From Spirochaetae bacterium HGW-Spirochaetae-9 (lineage in GTDB: Bacteria > Spirochaetota > Spirochaetia > Treponematales > Rectinemataceae): a stretch of 9,410 nt of DNA. The position numbers and the translations under genes were made by a program. Shown here piece by piece: positions 1 to 6,930 of the stretch. The notes under the pieces are model-generated. The model was given only the letters and a program-made list of their open reading frames with translations, made no database searches and was not told where the DNA came from. The DNA is taken from assembly GCA_002839205.1 (NCBI GenBank), contig PGXP01000046.1, positions 1 through 9,410 on the forward strand, in the 5' to 3' direction. Position 1 is the first letter of the stretch; each line of letters opens with the position of its first letter.

Positions 1-2
1 AA

Positions 3-3000
3 ATGCCCATGCTTTCGGTGAGTGTGTCCTATTCGGGGGCTGGTCCCGAGGATGTCGAAGAGAATATCACAAAGGTGCTCGAGAACACCCTCTCCTCGCT
101 CGAGGGGCTCAAGAATATCTCCTCAACGTCCTCGCAAGGATCGAGCAACATACGGCTGGAATTCGGGTATGAAGTCGATTTGGACAAGGCTCAGTCGGAG
201 ATAGAGTCTACGGTCGGTGGAATCTCCGGGCGGCTGCCTGATGGAGCAGAAACTCCAAGGGTACGACGTTTCGACATGTCGGCACAGCCCATCATGCGCC
301 TCATCATCAAAGGGGACCGCTCGCTTGAGGACCTCAAGACAATCGGCGAAGACACGATCCAGCCCATGCTCGAACGCATCGAGGGCGTAGCCACGGCGAG
401 CGTGAGTGGAGGGAGCGAAAGGATTCTCTCCGTCGAAGTATCGCAGAACCGCCTCGCTGCCTATGGTCTCACCCTCAGTGCGGTGGCGAGCGCGCTGGGA
501 TCGCAGAATGTACTCGTCTCCGGGGGCCTCATCGTCAGGGGCGCGACCGAGTACCAGATTCGAACCCACGAAAGGCTTTCATCGATCGACGAGGTGAAAG
601 GCATCGTTATCAAGACGATCTCTTCGGGAGGCTCCGGCAAAACACGCGCCGTCCGTCTCGAGGATGTCGCCGATGTACGGGAAGTACTCGATGAACCCTC
701 GCGCCTTGTTTACATAGACGGCCGGCGCGGCATAAATATCCAGATCCAGAGGGAAAGCGACAGCAACGCCGTGCAGATATCCAAGGATGTCCATGCCGCC
801 CTTGAAAGCCTCAACGGGGAACTCCCCACCGGCGTCACCGTCGAGATAATGTCGGACGACACCACCCTGGTCCAATCGACACTGGAAGAGGTTTACAGTT
901 CTGCCTTGCAGGGAATTCTTCTTGCCGTTCTGATTCTTTTTCTCTACCTGAGAAATCTCAAGGCAACCTTTATCATCGCGATAGCCATACCCATTTCGAT
1001 ACTTATCACCCTCCTGTGTATGTATTTTATGGGAATAACCTTGAACACGATCAGTCTTACAGGTCTCGTCATGGGCCTGGGCATGATCGTCGACGCATCT
1101 ATCGTCATCCTGGACAATATTTATCATTACCGGGAGAGGGGAACAAAACCGAAAATCGCCGCCATCCTTGGAAGCCAGGAAATGATGACCGCCATACTCG
1201 GCTCCACCCTCACGACGCTTTGCGTTTTTATTCCCATATTGCTTTTCCGAAACGACCTCGGCATGATGGGACAGCTTTTTACCGACCTCGTATTCACGGT
1301 CTGCATCTCCCTCACTGCTTCGCTCATTGTTGCCGTGACGATCGTCCCCGTCCTCTGCGGGCCTGTCTTGCGCCTGGATACGAGAGTACAAAAACCGCTC
1401 AAAAACCCATGGCTCAAAAAGCTGGATGACAGCCTGGAAAAATTCTTCACTGCCCAGGAAAGAGTCTACCAGAAAGGCCTGGAATTCTGTCTGAATAACA
1501 AACTGCTTGTCGTTTCACTCGTCGCCGTCATCCTTTGTTCCGCGCTTCTGCAGCTTACCTCCTTCGGCCTCAATCTCTTCCCCCGCTCGAATACCGACGA
1601 CAGCCTCACGCTCAATCTCACCCTGCCGCTGGGAACCTCCCGCGATCGAACCCAGGGCATACTCGAGGAACTACAATCCAAAGTTGAGGAAAAGGTTCAG
1701 GGTTTCAAAAGGCTCGTCCTCTCGGTTGGAGGGAATTCAGGCTCCCTACAAATTTCCCTGCCCCCACCTAAGGATCAGATAGATTCGCCCACCGGGATAA
1801 AAGCCAAGCTCGCTCCATATATTGGCTCTGTGCCCGACGCTGTGTTCAGCTATTCGGCGGGCAGAGGTTTCGGATCGAGGTCAGCCGTCGATGTCGAACT
1901 GCGCTCCAAGGACCAGGCAGCATCCATGGAGGCTGCGATGGAGATAAAGCGCCTGATCGCCGCCGAACTGCCCATGGTGGAAAACTTGAGCACCACCCTC
2001 GAACAAGGATCGCCCGAACTCCTCATCCAGGTCGACAGGGAGAGGGCGGCCATGTTCGGCTTTTCCGTATCGCAGATAGCGAGGGAAATCCGCAGTTCGA
2101 TCTATGGCATTACGGCAACCACCTATGATTCGGAGGGAGAATCGATCGATGTCATCGTCAAGCTCCGCGAAGCGGACAGAAAGAACCTCTCCGATCTAAA
2201 ATCCATTTTCCTGATCAGTTCGAAAGGTGACCGAATTCCCGTATCCAACCTTGTGACAATTTCCAACAGTACAGCGCCTACGAGGATCAGCCGCGAAAAC
2301 AAGGAAAGAATCCTTCATGTCCAGGGAACGCTGTCGGCTGCCACCAAACTCACTTCGACAGAGATGGCCCAACAGGTGCTGAAGGTTCTGAACGAAAAAT
2401 ATGTGCCGCACGAAAATGTCGCCGTATCGGTGGGAGGGGAAAACAGGGATGTGGACACCTACCTGCCTGTATTCATCCTCATCATCGCAGTCGCTGTTTT
2501 TCTCGTCTATGGAGTCATGGCCAGCCAGTTCGAGTCTTTCATCGATCCGCTCATCATTTTCTTCTCGATTCCCCTCATGTTCATCGGTGTCGTGTGGATC
2601 TATCGCCTCACCGGCGCTTCATTTTCACTTTTTTCGATGATTGGCATCGTAGCCCTCGCGGGCGTGGTCGTGAACAACGGCATCGTCCTCGTCGATTACA
2701 CGAATACGCTGAGAGCCCGCGGCTACGGGCTCTTTGAAGCCTGCAGCGAGGCGGGACGCAGACGATTGAGACCCATCCTCATGTCGACACTGACAACAGT
2801 CCTGGGAGTGATGCCTTTGGCGCTCTTCCCGGGTAAAGGCACCGAGAGTATTCAGCCGATAGCCAAGACAATGTTCGGAGGGCTCATCGTCAGCTCGATG
2901 ATGACCCTCTTCCTCACCCCCGTCCTCTATTACCTCTTCAACAATGGAAACGAAAAGAAGAACAGGAAAAAGGCCAAGGACATCGAGAAGTGGTACAAGG

Positions 3001-3053
3001 AAGCGGATTTGCTGAAGGTTGAAAACGCGGAGGCTCCCGATGGTGCGAACTGA
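3..3053 (+). CDS. RND-family (AcrB/HAE1-like) efflux transporter, 5' end cut by window
   Basis: Inner-membrane pump subunit of a tripartite exporter, expected to use proton-motive force to drive substrates through an adaptor and a TolC-type channel. The visible 1016 residues start inside the first periplasmic porter segment (GAGPEDVEENITKVLE, the usual G-A-x-P-E-x-V-E motif). TM1 and about 40 N-terminal residues are therefore missing to the left, and the Met at 3 is probably internal. Hydrophobic segments match TM2-TM6 (about residues 301-460), TM7 (about 500) and TM8-TM12 (about 821-980), with a second periplasmic domain between them. In TM4 the motif is G-M-I-V-D364-A365-S, where AcrB has two aspartates (407/408). 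In TM10 it is V-V-V-N891-N892-G, where AcrB has Lys940. One Asp with TM10 Asn is, from memory, common in RND pumps outside the AcrB type, so this is probably functional. The adaptor gene is not in the window and may lie upstream. Substrate cannot be told. The stop lies inside the next gene. Confidence 0.95.
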   Translation: MPMLSVSVSYSGAGPEDVEENITKVLENTLSSLEGLKNISSTSSQGSSNIRLEFGYEVDLDKAQSEIESTVGGISGRLPDGAETPRVRRFDMSAQPIMRLIIKGDRSLEDLKTIGEDTIQPMLERIEGVATASVSGGSERILSVEVSQNRLAAYGLTLSAVASALGSQNVLVSGGLIVRGATEYQIRTHERLSSIDEVKGIVIKTISSGGSGKTRAVRLEDVADVREVLDEPSRLVYIDGRRGINIQIQRESDSNAVQISKDVHAALESLNGELPTGVTVEIMSDDTTLVQSTLEEVYSSALQGILLAVLILFLYLRNLKATFIIAIAIPISILITLLCMYFMGITLNTISLTGLVMGLGMIVDASIVILDNIYHYRERGTKPKIAAILGSQEMMTAILGSTLTTLCVFIPILLFRNDLGMMGQLFTDLVFTVCISLTASLIVAVTIVPVLCGPVLRLDTRVQKPLKNPWLKKLDDSLEKFFTAQERVYQKGLEFCLNNKLLVVSLVAVILCSALLQLTSFGLNLFPRSNTDDSLTLNLTLPLGTSRDRTQGILEELQSKVEEKVQGFKRLVLSVGGNSGSLQISLPPPKDQIDSPTGIKAKLAPYIGSVPDAVFSYSAGRGFGSRSAVDVELRSKDQAASMEAAMEIKRLIAAELPMVENLSTTLEQGSPELLIQVDRERAAMFGFSVSQIAREIRSSIYGITATTYDSEGESIDVIVKLREADRKNLSDLKSIFLISSKGDRIPVSNLVTISNSTAPTRISRENKERILHVQGTLSAATKLTSTEMAQQVLKVLNEKYVPHENVAVSVGGENRDVDTYLPVFILIIAVAVFLVYGVMASQFESFIDPLIIFFSIPLMFIGVVWIYRLTGASFSLFSMIGIVALAGVVVNNGIVLVDYTNTLRARGYGLFEACSEAGRRRLRPILMSTLTTVLGVMPLALFPGKGTESIQPIAKTMFGGLIVSSMMTLFLTPVLYYLFNNGNEKKNRKKAKDIEKWYKEADLLKVENAEAPDGAN
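3029..3033 (+). promoter_or_regulatory. Ribosome binding site GGAGG for the PII-like gene
   Basis: GGAGG lies 6 nt before the ATG at 3040, inside the end of the transporter gene. It decides the start in favour of ATG 3040 over the in-frame TTG at 3019, which has no comparable site. Confidence 0.75.
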
Positions 3054-3363
3054 AATCTACGCGAACCGCTCGGTGGAGGAGGATATCCATGAGGAAATCG
3101 AGAAGCGATTTCCAGGATTTCGGTATTCACTCTTCGAGGATGTGCAGGGGAGAGGCAGAAACGGGGTTCGCCATGGTACGGCGATCTGGCCCGAACTCAA
3201 TATTCTCTATGTTATCTACGGAAGCGAAGCCGAAGCCCGCCTCGTCGGTGCGGCTGTCGCCGAAGTCAAGAAAGCCTTCCCGAGAGAAGGAATCAAGATA
3301 TTTCAATATGAAGTGAAGACCTTCCCTGGTGAAGGTTCCGATGCCGCAAGGAGTCAGCTATGA
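3040..3363 (+). CDS. PII-like small protein, PG0541-type transporter-associated family
   Basis: A 107-residue soluble protein with no signal peptide or membrane segment, so cytoplasmic. The centre reads F32-E-D-V-Q-G-R-G-R-N-G, then H45-G-x-x-I-W50-P-E-L-N54. This Gly-rich stretch followed by W-P-x-x-N resembles, from memory, the PG0541-type proteins encoded beside RND pumps, which are thought to have a PII-like ferredoxin fold. The last strand (IKIFQYEV) fits that fold. Its first 14 bases overlap the 3' end of the transporter gene, and its TGA overlaps the ATG of the next gene (ATGA), so it is probably translated together with both. By analogy with PII proteins it may bind a small ligand and tune the pump, but no ligand or partner can be read from the sequence. 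The fold and family call is fairly secure; the regulatory role is inference. Confidence 0.75.
   Translation: MVRTEIYANRSVEEDIHEEIEKRFPGFRYSLFEDVQGRGRNGVRHGTAIWPELNILYVIYGSEAEARLVGAAVAEVKKAFPREGIKIFQYEVKTFPGEGSDAARSQL
3348..3353 (+). promoter_or_regulatory. Ribosome binding site AAGGAG for the first TolC-like gene
   Basis: AAGGAG ends 6 nt before the ATG at 3360 and lies inside the PII-like gene. With the 4-base ATGA stop/start overlap it supports ATG 3360 as the true start and suggests translational coupling. Confidence 0.75.
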
Positions 3364-4373
3364 AAACTGCGTTGAGATTTTTTTGGCCGGTGGCAGCTGT
3401 TTTTCTGGTCGTTTCAGTTTCTTCCATAAAAGCCGGTACGCTGGGCGAACTTTTCACCGCGGCAACGGCATCGAACCAGGATTACTCGGTATTTACGCTC
3501 GATCTCGAGCTTGCCCAACTCAAGAAAACCAAGGGCGAGATAGAGGCGAAGGTAGAACTGGATCGCGTGAATGCTTCCTATACGTTTACCTCGGCGCTGG
3601 CGAATTATCGCAGATCGGTGTTGAGCTTCTACAATGAAGTGATCGATGCCGTTTTCGCTGCGGCAGCCGCCGAACTGGACCTCGAGTCGGTAAGCCTGAG
3701 TCTACAGAACGCGAAAGTGGACAAGGACTATGCCGATACACGCTACCGGAATGGACTCATCTCCGAGGAAGTATTCAAGGAGATCGACATCGCCTTCAAA
3801 ACGACGTCAAACGCGCAAGAACTCTCGGCCTGGACCTTGAAGGACGCCAAGGATACCGTCCTTCTCGTCACCGGCCTTGCGTGGAATACGAGCCTTCTGC
3901 CCGAACTGCCAGCATTCGAAGCCGTCGTCAGGCTGGAGGACTGGACTGCCAGGGATACGAGCCTCCAGCTTGCGTTACTGTCCGAAAAAATTGCCGCGCT
4001 CAAAACCGCCTCAATGCCGACAAACGCATCTGCCTACGACAAGCGGATACAGGAAACCGAAAATCTGAAGACGAAGGCCCTGGTGGCGAATGCGGAAAGC
4101 GAAGCGAAACGAGCATATGAAAGCGCCTTCTCCACGCTCAAGAACCAGGCGAATCTCCTCCAAATCAGGAAGGATGAATACGCGCTCAAGGAAGCCTCGT
4201 ACAAGGATGCCCTGCTGAAGTACGAGAGAGGGATTATTTCCCTTGGCGATAAAAATATCAAGGAGATTTCCGTTTTGAACGCGAGAAAAAACCTCCTGGC
4301 CGCCCAGAAGAGCTATATCAAGTCGATTGGCTCATACCTGAGCGGGACGGGCGCAAATCCCCTGGGGCTTTGA
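3360..4373 (+). CDS. Short TolC-family (OEP-like) protein, apparently lacking outer-membrane strands
   Basis: A 337-residue secreted protein with a signal peptide (MKTALRFF, hydrophobic core, probable cleavage near SSIKA-G). The remainder is almost all amphipathic, Ala/Leu/Lys/Glu-rich helix, as in the TolC alpha-barrel. Two family-type repeats can be seen: one with Y129-R-N-G-L-I-S ending in L-L-V-T-G-L (about 168-173), and one with Y288-E-R-G-I-I-S-L-G-D ending in S-Y-L-S-G. TolC proteins usually have about 420-490 residues. Here the places that normally hold the two beta-hairpins are cut down to about residues 71-80 and 218-227, so little is left to cross the outer membrane. It sits between the PII-like gene and a second TolC-like gene, and may be a partner subunit of that channel or a periplasmic duct. 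The reading frame is intact with no sign of decay. Family assignment is good; the missing strands are judged by eye. Confidence 0.78.
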   Translation: MKTALRFFWPVAAVFLVVSVSSIKAGTLGELFTAATASNQDYSVFTLDLELAQLKKTKGEIEAKVELDRVNASYTFTSALANYRRSVLSFYNEVIDAVFAAAAAELDLESVSLSLQNAKVDKDYADTRYRNGLISEEVFKEIDIAFKTTSNAQELSAWTLKDAKDTVLLVTGLAWNTSLLPELPAFEAVVRLEDWTARDTSLQLALLSEKIAALKTASMPTNASAYDKRIQETENLKTKALVANAESEAKRAYESAFSTLKNQANLLQIRKDEYALKEASYKDALLKYERGIISLGDKNIKEISVLNARKNLLAAQKSYIKSIGSYLSGTGANPLGL

Positions 4374-4375
4374 CG

Positions 4376-5647
4376 ATGCGACGGATTCTGCTGGCTTCCA
4401 TCTTTGCCGTCACCAGCCTGCTGGCGGCAGGCGCCGAAAGTTGGCAGCTGCTGTACGAGGCTCGCCTCAATGGCTCCTCCGCCTGGCTTGAGGCGAAGCT
4501 GGCTTTGAAGACGGCCGAAGTAGCGTGGAACCAATTTGTCCAACCCCTGAGCCCGACAGTGACTATAGCCACGAGCGGAAGCTCGGGCTTGGGCTGGGGG
4601 AGCGGCGGCTTCAGCGGCGGCCTTGTCTCTTCGCTCACCTTCGAAAACCTCTATGGAGCCGATCTCGCCATCAAGGCGCCGCTCGTCGCGGCTTCCTCGG
4701 GAACGATCAATTTCGGGGATCCTTCATTGAGCCTGACAAGGAAACTCTTTGCGGAAACAGAAGCCGATCGCCTGGACGCCGAAGCCGCCCTCATCGCCGC
4801 TCGTGCGGCGGTGCGAAAAGCCGAGAACTCGGTGCGTCTAGCCCTGGCGACCGAAGTGCTCAACGCCGTTTATTACAAAGACCTTCTCGAAGCCAATCAA
4901 AGGGATCTTGCCGTACTGGAAAAAATAAAAGCGGCCACTGTCGATTCAACCAGCCTGCGCGAACTCGAAAAACGAATCCTCGGCGCACGCAGGTCTATCC
5001 TGGCCGCTTCCGCAAACCTCTCGGGCATCGACCAGGCAATAAAGAAAGATATCGAGTCGCTGTACGGGGATGTCCTCCGCTTTCAGGCTGAATGGACTTC
5101 TTCGATCGATACCGACAAAGCGGCGGTTTCCCTGGCTGTCCAGGCCTTGGAACTTTCGCTCGCCGCGGCCGAGAAAAGAGAAGCTTTTTCGATACTTCCC
5201 TTCCTGCCGAACCCCAATCTTACGGCTTCCCTCTCGTACGACCTGGACAAGGGCGAAATCGGCTGGGGACTGGGCGTAACGATGTCATTCACTATTCTCG
5301 ACAAAGGCGAAAGATCCCTGGCTGTCCTGAAACGGGAAGAGTATCCGAAAATCTACCAGGCCAGGCTTGCCGACGCGCGGCGAGAGCTTTCAGATGCCAT
5401 CAGAAAGGCAAGGAACGCGATCGCTACCCTCGAACTTGACCGGAAGATCCAGGAGCTGGAAATAGCCGATTTTGCGGACGAAGTGAAGATTCTTGCCGAT
5501 CTCTTCAAGGCTGGTTATACGAACGAAGAGAATCTCGTGATCGCCCACATCGATGTTTCCATCGAACAGCTGAAAGCCAAGAAGATCGATTACGACATAT
5601 TTATCCAGAAACTGAACCTTGCCGGCTATTTAAATGCCGATGAATAG
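4376..5647 (+). CDS. TolC-family outer-membrane efflux channel protein
   Basis: A 423-residue secreted protein with a signal peptide (MRRILLASIF, then a hydrophobic stretch to about LAAGA-E). Long helical regions alternate with two strand-rich parts: residues about 58-104 (a Ser/Gly-rich, alternating segment after Q-P-L-S-P) and about 274-308 (L-P-N-P-N-L-T-A-S-L-S-Y, then G-W-G-L-G-V-T-M-S-F). These are where TolC puts its outer-membrane strands, and D309-K-G-E-R follows like the usual strand-to-helix turn. The C-terminal K-A-G-Y-T-N-E-E-N-L matches the family's Y-x-x-G-x-x-S-x-x-x-L region. It probably forms the outer-membrane exit duct for the RND pump. I chose ATG 4376, two bases after the preceding stop; an in-frame TTG at 4370 would instead overlap that stop (TTGA). 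The only upstream Shine-Dalgarno is a weak TGGGG, so expression may rely on coupling. Confidence 0.82.
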   Translation: MRRILLASIFAVTSLLAAGAESWQLLYEARLNGSSAWLEAKLALKTAEVAWNQFVQPLSPTVTIATSGSSGLGWGSGGFSGGLVSSLTFENLYGADLAIKAPLVAASSGTINFGDPSLSLTRKLFAETEADRLDAEAALIAARAAVRKAENSVRLALATEVLNAVYYKDLLEANQRDLAVLEKIKAATVDSTSLRELEKRILGARRSILAASANLSGIDQAIKKDIESLYGDVLRFQAEWTSSIDTDKAAVSLAVQALELSLAAAEKREAFSILPFLPNPNLTASLSYDLDKGEIGWGLGVTMSFTILDKGERSLAVLKREEYPKIYQARLADARRELSDAIRKARNAIATLELDRKIQELEIADFADEVKILADLFKAGYTNEENLVIAHIDVSIEQLKAKKIDYDIFIQKLNLAGYLNADE

Positions 5648-5670
5648 CTGAGCAATCTTCGAAGATCAGC
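5647..5670 (+). terminator. Weak hairpin just behind the efflux operon, possible terminator or 3' stabiliser
   Basis: The last base of the stop codon begins an imperfect stem. GCTG at 5647-5650 pairs with CAGC at 5667-5670, enclosing the perfect palindrome ATCTTCGAAGAT (5655-5666), with AGCA bulged. Only a short T-run (TTTT at about 5675) follows, so it is a poor intrinsic terminator. It could instead protect the 3' end of the mRNA. Confidence 0.3.
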
Positions 5671-5691
5671 GTGCTTTTCCGGTCATTAAAT

Positions 5692-5720
5692 TTGCTTATG
5701 CTCAAATTTTCTATTATACT
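5692..5720 (+). promoter_or_regulatory. Candidate sigma-70-type promoter overlapping an inverted repeat
   Basis: TTGCTT (5692-5697) and TATACT (5715-5720) are 17 bp apart. The inverted repeat AAATTTG (5688-5694) / CAAATTT (5703-5709), with 8 bp between the arms, covers the -35 and spacer and could be an operator. No gene begins close downstream; the next ATG in use is at 5932, so this would give a leader of about 200 nt. Chance matches are easy in AT-rich DNA. Confidence 0.35.
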
Positions 5721-5828
5721 TTGTATAGATTGCGTGTGCTCTCCTCGAATGCCAGTGCTTTTGGCTGCAATAACGGGGCAATTTGACAGATTCTAGGTTT
5801 TTGCATAAAAAACTTGAATATTATGTGC

Positions 5829-5858
5829 TTGACACCCAAAAATTAGCCGATATATACT
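5829..5858 (+). promoter_or_regulatory. Strong promoter for the outer-membrane barrel gene
   Basis: A perfect -35 TTGACA (5829-5834) and a -10 TATACT (5853-5858) are separated by 18 bp. The DNA just upstream (about 5800-5826) has A and T runs like an UP element. Transcription should begin near 5865-5866, giving a leader of about 66 nt before the ATG at 5932. This is the best promoter match in the window and fits a highly expressed barrel protein. Confidence 0.75.
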
Positions 5859-5874
5859 CTAGCAGAACCTAGGA

Positions 5875-5908
5875 AAGGGGATTACCGAGCCGTCGGCGCG
5901 GCCCCCTT
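5875..5908 (+). promoter_or_regulatory. Hairpin in the leader of the barrel mRNA
   Basis: AAGGGG (5875-5880) can pair with CCCCTT (5903-5908). Within the loop, CCGA (5885-5888) pairs with TCGG (5893-5896), making a nested hairpin. It sits about 10 nt after the predicted transcription start and ends 9 nt before the ribosome binding site, leaving that site free. The position suits a 5' stabilising hairpin, as known for some abundant outer-membrane protein mRNAs; a regulatory role cannot be excluded. No T-run follows, so it is not a terminator. Confidence 0.45.
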
Positions 5909-5917
5909 CGAAATTGT

Positions 5918-5924
5918 AAGGAGG
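5918..5924 (+). promoter_or_regulatory. Strong ribosome binding site AAGGAGG
   Basis: AAGGAGG, nearly a full match to the 16S anti-Shine-Dalgarno, lies 7 nt before the ATG at 5932. It fixes that start and points to efficient translation. Confidence 0.85.
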
Positions 5925-5931
5925 ACTTCTA

Positions 5932-6861
5932 ATGAAGAAGCTAATCGTCCTGCTTCTCGCTTTCGCTATGGCCGGCGCCGCTTTTGCCGCTGATGAGCCA
6001 AAACCCGCGCTCACCTTTGGATTCTATGGTGATGTCGTTGCCAATCTCTATGACAGCACCGCGGTGGATACGGGCAGCTGGGGTGGGATCTATTCAGAAA
6101 CCTACTTCAACTACAAGGCGAAGGATATGGCATTCTCCGCGACGACAGTTGGTGGAGCCGATTTCTTTGCAGCGGTCCGCAACTATTCTTTCTCCTATAA
6201 CCTGATGCCCGATTTCGGCCTCAAGATCCTCGCCGGCAAGCTCCGCGAAGGTCCAAATAGAATCGGCTCGTACATCGATGGCAACGGCTTCTCCACCCGC
6301 AGCGCGAACGTGGAAGAAGGCGTCGAGCTCTATGCGAGCAAGTCCGGATTCACCGGCGCAGTGTTTGCCCCCATCGGCACCAACGACTACAAAGTCGCCG
6401 CCAGTGTTGGTTACGCTGTTCCCAACCTCGTCACGGTCGTTGGCGGATATCGCATGGTCAACAAAGAACTCTGGGTCAGCGCTGATGTGAAGGCTGTTAA
6501 GGGCCTCACCGCAAAAGTCGGCTTCAGGAATGTTGGCACCACCAATTGGATCTATGCAACAGCCGGTTCCGCCTCCCTCGTCGAGGGAATCGATGTCGGC
6601 CTCGATGCCAACGTCGTTCTCGCCTCTGGCGCCACCGATTTCGGCGTTAAAGCAAAGGCCGAGCTCGCGATGGATCCCTACGCTTTCGGCGTGATTGCTT
6701 CCTTCGACTCCGGTGCCGATGCCTGGTACAAGGCTGACGGCGTCACGGTCAATCCTTACGCCGTGTGGAATTTCGCCGCTGGCGACATCATTCTCGGAAT
6801 GACCTTCGATTCCAAGTCTGGCGATATCGCTATCCCCCTCGAGTTCGAAGTTTCCTTCTAA
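5932..6861 (+). CDS. Outer-membrane beta-barrel protein (porin-like, family not recognised)
   Basis: A 309-residue exported protein. A classic signal peptide (MKK, hydrophobic core, AGAAFA followed by ADEPK) is cut around residue 19 or 20. The mature part is rich in Gly, Ala, Val, Tyr and Phe, with alternating hydrophobic/polar stretches separated by short Asp/Asn/Gly turns (for example LTFGFYGDVVANLY, KVAASVGYAVPNLVTVVGGY, LTAKVGFRNVG). No cytoplasmic motif is visible. It ends in L-E-F-E-V-S-F, an amphipathic strand with a terminal Phe, the usual C-terminal signal for barrel assembly by BamA. The strong promoter, leader hairpin, strong ribosome binding site and following terminator mark a single-gene unit likely expressed at a high level. 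A barrel-type outer-membrane protein is well supported. Whether it forms an open pore, and which family it belongs to, I cannot say. Confidence 0.8.
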   Translation: MKKLIVLLLAFAMAGAAFAADEPKPALTFGFYGDVVANLYDSTAVDTGSWGGIYSETYFNYKAKDMAFSATTVGGADFFAAVRNYSFSYNLMPDFGLKILAGKLREGPNRIGSYIDGNGFSTRSANVEEGVELYASKSGFTGAVFAPIGTNDYKVAASVGYAVPNLVTVVGGYRMVNKELWVSADVKAVKGLTAKVGFRNVGTTNWIYATAGSASLVEGIDVGLDANVVLASGATDFGVKAKAELAMDPYAFGVIASFDSGADAWYKADGVTVNPYAVWNFAAGDIILGMTFDSKSGDIAIPLEFEVSF

Positions 6862-6883
6862 TCCAGGAGACAATGTAACTCTG

Positions 6884-6914
6884 AAGGCCGGCTCTTGTGA
6901 GCCGGCCTTTTTTT
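6884..6914 (+). terminator. Intrinsic terminator of the barrel gene
   Basis: A perfect 11-bp stem, AAGGCCGGCTC (6884-6894) and GAGCCGGCCTT (6899-6909), has a TTGT loop and is followed by a T-run through 6914. It is 22 bp after the stop. This is the clearest terminator in the window. Its loop and 3' side also contribute to the candidate promoter of the next gene. Confidence 0.93.
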
Positions 6915-6923
6915 GGCTATTAT
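6895..6923 (+). promoter_or_regulatory. Candidate promoter embedded in the terminator
   Basis: TTGTGA (6895-6900, the terminator loop and first stem bases) could act as -35, with TATTAT (6918-6923) as -10, spaced 17 bp. The first purine after the -10 is A6931, the first base of the lipoprotein ATG and 8 nt past the -10, so the transcript could be leaderless. The -35 matches TTGACA at 4 of 6 positions and the -10 matches TATAAT at 5 of 6. Confidence 0.45.
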
Positions 6924-6930
6924 TCTCTTC

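Noticed and set aside
579..1391. Open frame of 270 codons on the minus strand inside the RND gene
   Set aside because: Asp/His/Gly-rich translation with no domain, fully covered by a well-supported membrane transporter gene.
5698..5796. Possible 32-codon small gene (ATG 5698 to TAG 5794-5796) in the intergenic region
   Set aside because: No ribosome binding site, overlaps the candidate promoter, and has no recognisable peptide features.
5783..5811. A second TTGACA at 5783-5788 as a further promoter
   Set aside because: No good -10 lies at 16-18 bp; the nearest candidates (CATAAA at 15 bp, TAAAAA at 17 bp) are poor.
5793..5872. Inverted pair CTAGGTT (5793-5799) / AACCTAG (5866-5872) flanking the barrel promoter
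   Set aside because: Only 7 bp with 66 bp between the arms. A few such pairs are expected by chance in about 280 bp, so there is no support for an operator or loop.
6913..6930. TTG 6913 as the start of the lipoprotein
   Set aside because: It would begin in the terminator T-run, has no ribosome binding site and places extra hydrophobic residues ahead of a good signal peptide that begins at ATG 6931.
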